Part shown: positions 1 through 6,528 of the stretch, in pieces
Numbering within the stretch: the stretch's first letter is position 1
Layout of the letters: every line of letters starts with the position of its first letter
NCBI GenBank assembly: GCA_035511515.1
Contig: DATKFG010000018.1
Coordinates: 1-7,740, forward strand
DNA length: 7,740 bases
Direction of reading: 5' to 3'
DNA from: VBCK01 sp035511515
GTDB taxonomy: Bacteria > Pseudomonadota > Gammaproteobacteria > Burkholderiales > Burkholderiaceae_F
The notes under the pieces: generated by a model
Database searches by the model: none
What the model was told of the DNA's origin: nothing
Seen by the model: only the letters and a program-made list of their open reading frames with translations
Position numbers and translations under genes: made by a program

Positions 1-52
1 AACCCGGCGAGGAGTCCGTTTCCATCTCGGGGCTGGTGTCGATCCGGTTCAT
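1..52 (-). CDS. Possible start of a gene downstream of pntB (partial, uncertain)
   Basis: Reading the minus strand from an ATG at 52-50 gives an open frame to the window edge, beginning MNRIDTSPEMETDSSPG, with mostly G or C in third codon positions. The frame stays open further upstream, and an in-frame TTG four codons earlier (64-62) is an alternative start. No Shine-Dalgarno sequence is visible before either codon. If real, it would be the gene after pntB in the same direction, with only about 40 nt between them. I do not recognise the product. A plus-strand frame ending in TGA at 112-114 is also open here, so the choice of strand is not secure, and the segment may simply be non-coding. Confidence 0.22.
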   Translation of the reverse strand, partial: MNRIDTSPEMETDSSPG

Positions 53-90
53 CGCGCGGGCCAAACGCAGTTCGTCATATGCCGCAGGTC

Positions 91-1524
91 CTACTCGATC
101 GCCTTGACGATGTCCTCGACCACCTTCTTGGCGTCGCCGAAGGCCATCATCGTCTTGTCCATGTAGAAAAGCTCATTGTCCAGGCCCGCGTAGCCGGAGG
201 CCATTGAGCGCTTGTTCACGATCACCTGACGGGCCTTGTAAGCCTCAAGGATCGGCATGCCGGCGATCGGCGACTTTGGATCCTTGGCGGCCGGATTGAC
301 GACGTCGTTGGCCCCGAGAATGAGCGCGACATCGGTCTCGGCGAACTCCGGATTGATGTCGTCCATCTCGAACACCTGGTCGTACGGTACCTCGGCTTCG
401 GCCAGCAGCACGTTCATGTGTCCCGGCATCCGCCCGGCAACCGGGTGGATCGCGTAGCGCACCCGCACGCCCTTTTTCAGCAGCTTGTCGGACAACTCCT
501 TTAACGGATGCTGCGCGCGCGCCACCGCCAGTCCGTAGCCCGGAACGATGATCACCGACTCGGCGTTGCCGAGCAGGAAGGCGGCGTCGTCCGGCGAGCC
601 CGACCTCACGCTGCGCTGTTCCGCGCCGGCCCCCGCGGCGGCCGCCACCTCGCCGCCGAAACCGCCCAGGATCACGTTGAAAAACGACCGGTTCATCGCC
701 CGACACATGATGTAGGACAGGATCGCGCCGCTGGAGCCGACCAGGCTGCCGGCAATGATCAGCATCGGGTTGTTCAGCGAAAATCCGATCCCGGCCGCGG
801 CCCAGCCCGAGTAGCTGTTCAGCATCGACACCACCACCGGCATGTCGGCCCCGCCGATCGGGATGATGATCAGCACTCCCAGGATGAACGCGATGGCCAG
901 CATCAGCAGGAACGGCTCCCAGGCCTGCGATATCACAAACAGGATCCCGGCTGCGAGCATCAAGATGCCCAGCGCGGCGTTCAGCGGGTGCTGCCCCTTG
1001 AACACCACCGGCGCGCCCCGGAACAGCCGGAACTTGTAGCGGCCCGCCAGCTTGCCGAACGCGATCACGCTGCCGGAAAAGGTGATCGCACCCACGAAAC
1101 TTCCGATGAAAAGCTCTACCCGGTTGCCGATCGGAATCGGAGCGCCGGCCTCGACGATGCCGAACGCGGCCGGCTCTGCCACCGCCGCGATCGCGATGAA
1201 AACGGCCGCCAGCCCGATCATCGAGTGCATGAAGGCGACCATCTCGGGCATGTTGGTCATCGGCACCCGGCGCGCGATCGTGGTGCCCACGGCGCCTCCG
1301 ACCACGACGCCCAGCAGCACCCAGGCCAGGCCCACGCCCCCGGTCTGAGGGTGAATCTTCAGAACGAGCGCCACCGTGGTCACAACCGCGATCGCCATGC
1401 CGACCATGCCGAACGCGTTGCCGGCGCGCGAGCTGGCCGGGTGCGACAGGCCCTTCAGGGCCTGGATGAAGCACACCGAGGCCACCAGGTACAGCAGCAC
1501 GACCAGTTCCAAGCTGAAATTCAT
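91..1524 (-). CDS. pntB: NAD(P)(+) transhydrogenase (Re/Si-specific) subunit beta
   Basis: Integral inner-membrane subunit of the proton-translocating transhydrogenase. It carries most of the membrane domain dII and the NADP(H)-binding domain dIII. The protein is 477 residues (E. coli PntB is 462). About the first 290 residues are a series of hydrophobic helices. H100 in the MPEMVAFMH segment should match the proton-channel histidine of E. coli PntB (H91). D227 in IGGADMP and N236 in SMLNSYSGW match other conserved membrane residues. The C-terminal third is dIII, with the NADP fingerprint VPGYGLAVARAQ (about 327-338; the usual M is L here), GRMPGHMNV (364-372), LGANDVVNPAA (403-413) and MASGYAGLDNELFY (441-454). 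The ATG at 1524-1522 is chosen over a GTG four codons upstream because GGAG at 1534-1531 lies 6 nt before it and overlaps that GTG. It is the last gene of the pntAA-pntAB-pntB operon and is separated from pntAB by 135 nt holding a palindromic repeat. Confidence 0.97.
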   Translation of the reverse strand: MNFSLELVVLLYLVASVCFIQALKGLSHPASSRAGNAFGMVGMAIAVVTTVALVLKIHPQTGGVGLAWVLLGVVVGGAVGTTIARRVPMTNMPEMVAFMHSMIGLAAVFIAIAAVAEPAAFGIVEAGAPIPIGNRVELFIGSFVGAITFSGSVIAFGKLAGRYKFRLFRGAPVVFKGQHPLNAALGILMLAAGILFVISQAWEPFLLMLAIAFILGVLIIIPIGGADMPVVVSMLNSYSGWAAAGIGFSLNNPMLIIAGSLVGSSGAILSYIMCRAMNRSFFNVILGGFGGEVAAAAGAGAEQRSVRSGSPDDAAFLLGNAESVIIVPGYGLAVARAQHPLKELSDKLLKKGVRVRYAIHPVAGRMPGHMNVLLAEAEVPYDQVFEMDDINPEFAETDVALILGANDVVNPAAKDPKSPIAGMPILEAYKARQVIVNKRSMASGYAGLDNELFYMDKTMMAFGDAKKVVEDIVKAIE

Positions 1525-1530
1525 GAATGG

Positions 1531-1537
1531 CTCCACC
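1531..1537 (-). promoter_or_regulatory. Ribosome binding site deciding the pntB start
   Basis: On the minus strand GGTGGAG ends 6 nt before the ATG at 1524-1522, a normal Shine-Dalgarno distance. The upstream in-frame GTG (1536-1534) lies inside this motif and has no ribosome binding site of its own, so the shorter start is preferred. Confidence 0.6.
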
Positions 1538-1550
1538 GCGCGAACGTGGC

Positions 1551-1630
1551 CCTCACCCCCCTGCTTCGCCGGGCGCAGCCCGGCTACGCAGGGCGAAGCC
1601 GACCCCTCTCCCGCAAGCGGGAGAGGGGAG
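1551..1630. repeat. Interspersed palindromic (REP-like) element, two hairpins
   Basis: The spacer between pntAB and pntB contains a compound palindromic block. Unit A has arms GCTTCGCC (1563-1570) and GGCGAAGC (1592-1599), enclosing a second palindrome CCGGGC-GCA-GCCCGG (1569-1583). Unit B is a perfect 12-bp inverted repeat, CCCCTCTCCCGC (1603-1614) and GCGGGAGAGGGG (1617-1628), separated only by AA. The block opens with CCCTCACCCCC. This pyrimidine-rich lead followed by the CCTCTCCCGC hairpin is, from memory, a common dispersed intergenic sequence in GC-rich beta- and gammaproteobacteria. Unit A looks as if it was placed between the lead and unit B, giving a mosaic. The family assignment is from recall and no second copy is present here; the inverted repeats themselves are directly visible. 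Confidence 0.65.
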
Positions 1631-1659
1631 TCTCTTTTTCTGGCCGTTGCTGATTTGCT

Positions 1660-1947
1660 TCATTTCTTCGGCTCTTTCCTCTTGAACATCTCCAGCATCC
1701 GCTGCGTGACCAGAAAACCCCCGAACACGTTCACGGCCGCCAGCGCCACCGCCAGCACGCCCATGGTGCGGCCCAGCGTCGTCTCGGTCAGCGCCGCCGC
1801 CAGCATCGCCCCCACGATGATGATGGCCGAGATCGCGTTGGTCACCGACATCAGCGGCGTGTGCAGCGCGGGCGTCACGTTCCACACCACGTGGTAGCCG
1901 ACGTAAATGGCCAGCACGAAGATGATCAGATGGTTCACCGTTTCCAT
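1660..1947 (-). CDS. pntAB: NAD(P)(+) transhydrogenase subunit alpha part 2 (membrane subunit)
   Basis: Small inner-membrane subunit of 95 residues. It provides the membrane helices that are fused to the C-terminus of PntA in E. coli but form a separate protein in Rhodospirillum rubrum and many alpha- and betaproteobacteria. The hallmark WNVTPALHTPLMSVTNAIS (about 22-40) is present. Hydrophobic segments at roughly 5-22, 38-54 and 62-82 fit three to four helices, and the C-terminus is basic (KRKEPKK). It packs with PntB to form the proton path. The ATG at 1947-1945 has GGAG about 8 nt upstream. It follows pntAA by 24 nt and so is almost certainly cotranscribed with it. Confidence 0.96.
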   Translation of the reverse strand: METVNHLIIFVLAIYVGYHVVWNVTPALHTPLMSVTNAISAIIIVGAMLAAALTETTLGRTMGVLAVALAAVNVFGGFLVTQRMLEMFKRKEPKK

Positions 1948-1971
1948 GGTGGGCTCCGTCTTCGAATGTGA

Positions 1972-3090
1972 TCAGGACTTGCGGATGATTTCGCCCGCGT
2001 GGCACATCAGGCAGGCGGCCACGATGTCGTCGTCGCGGTTCAGCACGAAGCCGCCGTCCTTGTCGAACAGCAGCTTCAGGAAATCCAGGACGTTGCGCGC
2101 GTACAGGGCCGAGCTGTCGGCCCCCACCAGCGCGGCGAGATTGGTGAGTCCGATAATCTGCACGTTGTGGCGCGTAACGGTCGAGTTCGGCTCGGTCAGC
2201 GCAACGTTGCCGCCCTGCTCGGCCGCCATGTCTACGATCACCGACCCGGGTTTCATCGAGCGCACCATCTCCTCGGTCACCAGCTTCGGCGCCGGCCGGC
2301 CCGGAATCAGCGCGGTCGTGATCACGATGTCGGCCTGGGCGATACGCTTGGCGACCTCGGCCTTCTGCCGCTCCAGCCAGGCCGGCGGCATCGGCCGCGC
2401 ATAGCCGCCCACGCCCTTGGCGATCTCGCGCTCCTCGTCGGTTTCGAACGGCACGTCGATGAACTTCGCCCCGAGCGATTCGATCTGCTCCTTCACGGCC
2501 GGCCGCACGTCGGAGGCCTCGATCACGGCGCCCAAGCGCTTGGCGGTGGCGATCGCCTGCAGACCGGCCACGCCCGCTCCCAGGATCACCACGCGGGCCG
2601 CCTTGATGGTGCCGGCCGCCGTCATCATCATCGGCATCAGCCGCTGGTAGGCGTTGGCCGCCAGCAACACCGCCTTGTAGCCGGCGATATTGGCCTGCGA
2701 GGACAGAACGTCCATGCTTTGCGCGCGCGTGGTGCGCGGGGCCGCTTCCAGCGCAAACGCCGTCAGGCCCGCGGCGTTCATCGCGGCGATGCCTTCGGCG
2801 TTGAAGGGCTCCAGCATCCCCACCAGCACGGTGCCGCGCGCCATCGAGGCGAGCTCGCTGTCGGACGGCCGCCGCACGCGCAGCACCATCTGGGAACCGC
2901 TCGCATCGGAGGCCGAGCCGATCGTCGCGCCGGCAACCACAAAAGCCTGGTCGGGCTGGCTCGAGGCCAGGCCGGCGCCGGCCTGGACCACGACCGCGTG
3001 CTTCTGGGCCACCAGCTTCTTGACCGTCTCGGGCGTGCCGGCAACACGAGTTTCTCCCGGCCTGGTCTCGGCCGGAATACCGATGCGCAT
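1972..3090 (-). CDS. pntAA: NAD(P)(+) transhydrogenase subunit alpha part 1 (NAD(H)-binding domain I)
   Basis: Peripheral cytoplasmic domain I of the transhydrogenase. It binds NAD(H) and exchanges hydride with NADP(H) on PntB. The protein is 372 residues, the usual size for the split form, and has no membrane segment. It starts with the alanine-dehydrogenase/PNT N-terminal signature (MRIGIPAETRPGETRVA). The RAQSMDVLSSQANIAGYKAV region (122-141) includes the equivalents of the R. rubrum R-Q-D loop residues (here R119, Q124, D127). The Rossmann dinucleotide motif GAGVAG is at 171-176, followed by EASDVRP (191-197). Later conserved pieces are TALIPGRPAPKLVTEEMV (259-276) and IVDMAAEQGGN (285-295). 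The ATG at 3090-3088 has TGAGGAG 6 nt upstream, a strong ribosome binding site. It is the first gene of the operon and is divergent from nudJ across a 106-nt spacer. Confidence 0.97.
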   Translation of the reverse strand: MRIGIPAETRPGETRVAGTPETVKKLVAQKHAVVVQAGAGLASSQPDQAFVVAGATIGSASDASGSQMVLRVRRPSDSELASMARGTVLVGMLEPFNAEGIAAMNAAGLTAFALEAAPRTTRAQSMDVLSSQANIAGYKAVLLAANAYQRLMPMMMTAAGTIKAARVVILGAGVAGLQAIATAKRLGAVIEASDVRPAVKEQIESLGAKFIDVPFETDEEREIAKGVGGYARPMPPAWLERQKAEVAKRIAQADIVITTALIPGRPAPKLVTEEMVRSMKPGSVIVDMAAEQGGNVALTEPNSTVTRHNVQIIGLTNLAALVGADSSALYARNVLDFLKLLFDKDGGFVLNRDDDIVAACLMCHAGEIIRKS

Positions 3091-3096
3091 CAGAAA

Positions 3097-3103
3097 CTCC
3101 TCA
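3097..3103 (-). promoter_or_regulatory. Strong ribosome binding site of pntAA
   Basis: On the minus strand TGAGGAG lies 6 nt before the ATG at 3090-3088. It is the best Shine-Dalgarno match in the window and fixes the pntAA start. Confidence 0.7.
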
Positions 3104-3111
3104 GGGATTCA

Positions 3112-3139
3112 GGTCGGCGTCGGCCGGTACGGGCCGACC
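3112..3139. repeat. Overlapping inverted repeats in the pntAA/nudJ divergent spacer
   Basis: Two overlapping pairings are visible: GTCGGCC (3119-3125) with GGCCGAC (3132-3138), loop of 6; and GGTCGGC (3112-3118) with GCCGACC (3133-3139), loop of 14. The two left arms are near-direct repeats that compete for the same right arm. The block lies between the A/T-rich promoter island and the pntAA ribosome binding site, so it would fall in the 5' leader of the pnt transcript. It could be an operator or an mRNA hairpin, or chance in G+C-rich DNA. Confidence 0.4.
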
Positions 3140-3140
3140 G

Positions 3141-3150
3141 CTAGAATTTA
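3141..3150. promoter_or_regulatory. Candidate divergent promoter core (-10 boxes for nudJ and pntAA)
   Basis: The decamer CTAGAATTTA is the main A/T-rich island in the 106-nt spacer. On the plus strand TAGAAT (3142-3147) matches the -10 consensus at four of six positions and would start nudJ-mnmA transcription about 43 nt before the nudJ GTG. On the minus strand TAAATT (3150-3145), preceded by TGC as in an extended -10, could serve pntAA. No convincing -35 box is seen for either, so the exact sites are uncertain. Confidence 0.35.
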
Positions 3151-3196
3151 GCATTGTCGCATTGCAACCTGGTCGGAAGTTCGCCCCACAAGCAAC

Positions 3197-3691
3197 GTGT
3201 CCCGCGTTTGGAAACCCTCCGTCACCGTCGCCGCCGTCGTGGAGCGCGATGGCCGCTTTCTGCTGGTCGAAGAGCACACGGACGACGGATTGCGAATCAA
3301 TCAGCCGGCCGGCCACCTGGAACCCGGGGAGACGCTGCTGCAGGCGGTGGCGCGAGAGGCGCTCGAAGAGACCGCCCATCCGTTCCATCCCACCGAGCTG
3401 CTCGGCATGTACCTGTGGCGCAGCCCGGGCCCGGTGCGTACGGCCACTTACCTGCGGTTCGCGTTCACCGGCGAGCTGGGTGACCGCATCGCCGGGCAGG
3501 CGCTCGACCACGGAATCGTGCGTACCGTCTGGATGTCACGCCAGGAGCTGGCGCAGCACAGCGGGCAGTGGCGCAGCCCGCTGGTGGGACGCTGCATCGA
3601 CGATTACCTGGGTGGGCAGCGTTATCCGCTCGAGGTTCTGTACACGCACCCGGACGTGCTGGCGCCGGTGGCCAAGGCGGCGTCCGGATGA
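3197..3691 (+). CDS. nudJ: Nudix hydrolase, NudJ-like phosphatase
   Basis: Cytoplasmic pyrophosphohydrolase of 164 residues (E. coli NudJ is about 153). NudJ enzymes hydrolyse nucleoside di- and triphosphates and thiamine pyrophosphate or its pyrimidine precursor. The Nudix box is at 39-61: G39, E45, R53-E54 and E57-E58 are all present, so the metal-binding glutamates are intact. The final glycine of the box is A60 instead. The flanking QPAGHLE (36-42) and the C-terminal RSPLV...YLGGQRYPLE (126-145) are characteristic of NudJ rather than of general Nudix enzymes. The start is GTG at 3197; no in-frame ATG lies near the conserved N-terminus (KPSVTVAAVV) and no good Shine-Dalgarno is visible. 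The stop overlaps the mnmA start (ATGA). The same gene order, nudJ-mnmA, occurs in E. coli, which supports the assignment. Confidence 0.9.
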   Translation: MSRVWKPSVTVAAVVERDGRFLLVEEHTDDGLRINQPAGHLEPGETLLQAVAREALEETAHPFHPTELLGMYLWRSPGPVRTATYLRFAFTGELGDRIAGQALDHGIVRTVWMSRQELAQHSGQWRSPLVGRCIDDYLGGQRYPLEVLYTHPDVLAPVAKAASG

Positions 3692-4833
3692 AGATGAACC
3701 CGGACCGTCGCATCGTGGTCGGCATGTCCGGCGGGGTCGACTCGTCGGTGGCCGCGTGGCTGCTCAAGCAGCAGGGCTACCAGGTGATCGGTCTTTTCAT
3801 GAAGAACTGGGAAGACGATGACGACGACGAGTACTGCTCCACTCGCCAGGACTGGCTGGATGCGGCCAGCGCGGCCGACGTGATCGGGATCGACATCGAG
3901 GCGGTGAACTTCGCCGCCGAGTACCGCGAGCGCGTGTTCGCCGAGTTCCTGCGCGAGTACTCGGCCGGCCGCACGCCCAATCCGGACGTGCTGTGCAACG
4001 CCGAGATCAAGTTCAAGGCGTTCCTGGATCACGCGCTCACCATGGGTGCCGGCCAGATCGCAACCGGGCACTACGCGCGCATCCGCACGGCCGATGGCCG
4101 TTGCGAGCTGCTGCGGGCGCTCGACGCCGCCAAGGACCAGAGCTACTTCCTGCACCGCCTGACCCAACCGCAGCTCGGGCGGACGCTTTTTCCGCTGGGC
4201 GAGCTGCGCAAGACCGAGGTGCGCGCGCTCGCGCGCAAAATCGGCCTTTCCAATGCGGCCAAGCGCGACTCGACCGGGATCTGCTTCATCGGCGAGCGCC
4301 CTTTCCGGGCGTTCCTGTCGCGCTATCTTCCGACCCGCCCCGGCCCGATCCGCTCGCCCGACGGGCGCGTGCTCGGCGAGCACGTCGGCCTGAGCTTTTA
4401 CACGCTGGGCCAGCGCAAGGGCATCGGCGTGGGCGGAACGCAGGACGGCACCGGTCAGCCCTGGTTCGTCGCCCGCAAGGACCTGGCCGCCAACACGCTG
4501 TGGGCGGTGCAGGGCCATGACCATCCCTGGCTGCTGACGGACCGGCTGGTTGCGACCTTGCCGGCCTGGGTCGGCCCGCTGCCCGAAACAGGCGCGCGCC
4601 TTTCGGCCAGGACGCGTTACCGGCAGGCCGATGCAACGTGTACCGTGATCGCCGCGGACCCGGATCGACTCGAGCTCAGTTTTGACGAGCCCCAGTGGGC
4701 CGTGACGCCCGGGCAGTCGGCCGTGCTGTACGACCGCGAGGTGTGCCTGGGTGGGGCGATCATCGAGGCGGCCAGCGCGGCGAGTGCGCCGCGGAAGGAC
4801 GCCTGTTCGGCCGATTCCTCGGCGCTGATTTGA
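3688..4833 (+). CDS. mnmA: tRNA-specific 2-thiouridylase MnmA
   Basis: Installs the 2-thio group on wobble uridine 34 of tRNA-Lys, -Glu and -Gln, using ATP and a persulfide sulfur relayed by IscS and the Tus proteins. The protein is 381 residues from the chosen ATG (E. coli 368). The ATP pyrophosphatase P-loop SGGVDSS is at 14-20. The catalytic pair is C103 in NPDVLCNAEIKF and C199 in DSTGICFIGERPF, with D100 before the first Cys. TGHYARI (126-132), KDQSYFL (149-155), TLGQRKGIGVGG (239-250) and the C-terminal TPGQSAVLYDREVCLGGAII (340-359) are all typical. About 20 extra alanine- and serine-rich residues follow the usual end. ATG 3688 overlaps the nudJ stop (ATGA), suggesting translational coupling; an ATG two codons later (3694) is also possible. 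The open frame extends 40 codons upstream, but that part only shadows nudJ. Confidence 0.97.
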   Translation: MKMNPDRRIVVGMSGGVDSSVAAWLLKQQGYQVIGLFMKNWEDDDDDEYCSTRQDWLDAASAADVIGIDIEAVNFAAEYRERVFAEFLREYSAGRTPNPDVLCNAEIKFKAFLDHALTMGAGQIATGHYARIRTADGRCELLRALDAAKDQSYFLHRLTQPQLGRTLFPLGELRKTEVRALARKIGLSNAAKRDSTGICFIGERPFRAFLSRYLPTRPGPIRSPDGRVLGEHVGLSFYTLGQRKGIGVGGTQDGTGQPWFVARKDLAANTLWAVQGHDHPWLLTDRLVATLPAWVGPLPETGARLSARTRYRQADATCTVIAADPDRLELSFDEPQWAVTPGQSAVLYDREVCLGGAIIEAASAASAPRKDACSADSSALI

Positions 4834-4844
4834 CCAAACTGGCG

Positions 4845-4870
4845 CCTCGGCGCGCCGGCCAGCGCCGAGG
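4845..4870. terminator. Strong hairpin after mnmA (terminator-like, no U tract)
   Basis: A perfect 9-bp inverted repeat, CCTCGGCGC (4845-4853) and GCGCCGAGG (4862-4870), with an 8-nt loop, lies 11 nt after the mnmA stop and 38 nt before the next start. No T-run follows on either strand, so it is not a classical intrinsic terminator. It may instead block 3' exonucleases, mark a partial operon boundary, or be a degraded dispersed repeat. Confidence 0.5.
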
Positions 4871-4908
4871 GCTGAAGCCAGCTCCGGATTGGAACCTGGG
4901 GGCCGTTG

Positions 4909-6528
4909 ATGAGTCTTCGGATCGGTTCACGCTTTTCCGTGCTGTATGTCAGCGCCACTTTGGCGCTGGCGGGCTTTGCCATGCTGGCGGGCGGCATGCC
5001 GCACGTCGGGTGGGTCGCCTGGCCGGCGCTGGCGCTGACGCTGCTGGGCGTGCACGATTACCTGCAGACGCGCCATTCGATCCGCAGGAACTACCCGATC
5101 CTGGGTAACCTGCGCTTCTTTTTCGAGTTCATCAGGCCAGAGCTTCGCCAGTACATCGTCGAGAGCGATACCGAGGCGCGACCGTTTTCGCGCAACCAGC
5201 GCAGCGTCGTGTACCAGCGCGCCAAGGGCGAGCTGGACAAGGTACCGTTCGGCACCCAGCTCGACCTGTACGACGCCGGCACCGAGTGGATCACCCACTC
5301 GATGGTGCCGGCCCCGGTGCAGCCGTACGATTTCCGGGTGGTGGTGGGTGGCCCGGGCTGCAGCGCGCCCTACCCCGCTTCGGTGTTCAACATCTCGGCT
5401 CTGAGTTTCGGGGCGCTATCGGCCAACGCGATTCTGGCGCTGAACCGAGGTGCGCTCGACGGCCGCTTCGCGCACGACACCGGGGAGGGCGGCGTCAGCC
5501 GCTACCACCGCGAGCACGGCGGAGACCTGATCTGGGAGGTCGGCAGCGGCTATTTCGGCTGCCGCACGCCCGAGGGGCGCTTCGATCCGCAGCGCTTCGC
5601 CGAGGAGGCACGCCGGCCGCAGGTCAAGATGATTGAAATCAAGCTGTCGCAGGGCGCCAAGCCGGGCCACGGCGGCGTGCTGCCAGCGGCCAAGGTGTCG
5701 CCCGAAATCGCTCGGGCGCGCGGGGTGCCCGCTCGCGTGGACTGCATCTCGCCGGCCTCCCACAGCGAGTTTTCCACTCCGACCGGCCTGCTGCAGTTCG
5801 TGGCGCGGCTGCGCGAGCTGTGCGGCGGCAAGCCGGTCGGCTTCAAACTGTGCGTTGGGCATCCGTGGGAGCTGTTCGCGATCACCAAGGCGATGCTGGC
5901 CACCGGCATCACGCCGGATTTCATCACGGTCGACGGATCGGAGGGCGGCACCGGTGCCGCCCCGGCCGAATTCGTCGATCACGTGGGCATGCCCCTGCAG
6001 GAGGGGTTGCTGCTGGTTCACAACACGCTGGTGGGGCTGAACCTGCGCGACCGGATCCGCATCGGCGCCAGCGGCAAGGTGATCACCGCGTTCGACATCG
6101 CGCGCACGCTGGCGATCGGCGCCGACTGGTGCAACAGCGCGCGCGGTTTCATGTTCGCGCTCGGCTGCGTGCAGGCGCAGCATTGCCACCTGGACACCTG
6201 CCCGTCGGGGGTGGCTACGCAGGACCCGACCCGGATGCGCGCGCTGGTGGTGCCCAACAAGGCCGAGCGGGTGGCGAACTTTCACCGCAGCACGCTCAAG
6301 GCGCTGGCCGAGCTGATCGCGGCCGCCGGCCTGACCCACCCGAGCCAGCTGCGGCCGCACCACATCATGCAGCGCGTGTCGCACAACGACGTGCGCCTGC
6401 TGTCGCACCTGCTGCCGTTCTTGAAGCCTGGCGATCTGCTGGACAGCGGGCACGCGGAGCACTTTCCGCACAAGGTGTACGAGATCTGGTGGCCCAGGGC
6501 CAGGGCCGAGAGTTTTCAGCCGGGCTGA
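4909..6528 (+). CDS. FMN-binding glutamate synthase family protein, membrane-anchored
   Basis: 539 residues, homologous to the FMN/synthase domain of glutamate synthase (GltB) but without its glutaminase or C-terminal domains. Two hydrophobic segments (about 11-29 and 35-49) predict an N-terminal membrane anchor with the catalytic domain in the cytoplasm. Domain signatures follow in order: ISALSFGALSANA (162-174), GEGGVSRYH (192-200), KLSQGAKPGHGG (245-256), SPASHSEFST (281-290), TVDGSEGGTGAAP (340-352) and GASGKVITAFDIARTLAIGA (386-405). The 3Fe-4S ligands are C420, C426 and C431, spaced C-x5-C-x4-C as in GltB. The family has no settled function: without a glutaminase domain it cannot take ammonia from glutamine by itself, and no GltD-like partner is nearby. 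N-methylglutamate synthase subunit MgsC is a related fold, but no MgsA or MgsB is seen. Start ATG 4909 has a G-rich ribosome binding site (GGGGG) about 8 nt upstream; a TTG immediately before it is ignored. The gap after mnmA is 75 nt. Confidence 0.9.
   Translation: MSLRIGSRFSVLYVSATLALAGFAMLAGGMPHVGWVAWPALALTLLGVHDYLQTRHSIRRNYPILGNLRFFFEFIRPELRQYIVESDTEARPFSRNQRSVVYQRAKGELDKVPFGTQLDLYDAGTEWITHSMVPAPVQPYDFRVVVGGPGCSAPYPASVFNISALSFGALSANAILALNRGALDGRFAHDTGEGGVSRYHREHGGDLIWEVGSGYFGCRTPEGRFDPQRFAEEARRPQVKMIEIKLSQGAKPGHGGVLPAAKVSPEIARARGVPARVDCISPASHSEFSTPTGLLQFVARLRELCGGKPVGFKLCVGHPWELFAITKAMLATGITPDFITVDGSEGGTGAAPAEFVDHVGMPLQEGLLLVHNTLVGLNLRDRIRIGASGKVITAFDIARTLAIGADWCNSARGFMFALGCVQAQHCHLDTCPSGVATQDPTRMRALVVPNKAERVANFHRSTLKALAELIAAAGLTHPSQLRPHHIMQRVSHNDVRLLSHLLPFLKPGDLLDSGHAEHFPHKVYEIWWPRARAESFQPG

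Noticed and set aside
1603..1639. Plus-strand intrinsic terminator (12-bp stem then a T-run at 1635-1639)
   Set aside because: No plus-strand gene ends here; the flanking genes are on the minus strand, where no T-run follows the stem. It fits a dispersed repeat better.
508..1653. 381-codon open frame on the plus strand opposite pntB
   Set aside because: Its composition is dominated by Arg, Asp, His and Gln as expected for an antisense shadow, while the minus strand encodes an unmistakable PntB.
1999..3144. 381-codon open frame on the plus strand opposite pntAA
   Set aside because: Low-complexity His/Arg/Gly-rich translation with no motifs; the minus-strand frame carries the Rossmann and PNT signatures.
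3568..3687. 40-codon N-terminal extension of MnmA
   Set aside because: It overlaps nudJ, does not resemble MnmA, and the ATGA junction at 3688 gives a protein of normal length.
3826..3848. Acidic run (WEDDDDDEYC) in MnmA as a possible insertion
   Set aside because: E. coli MnmA has a similar acidic stretch followed by YC at this position, so it is normal for the family.
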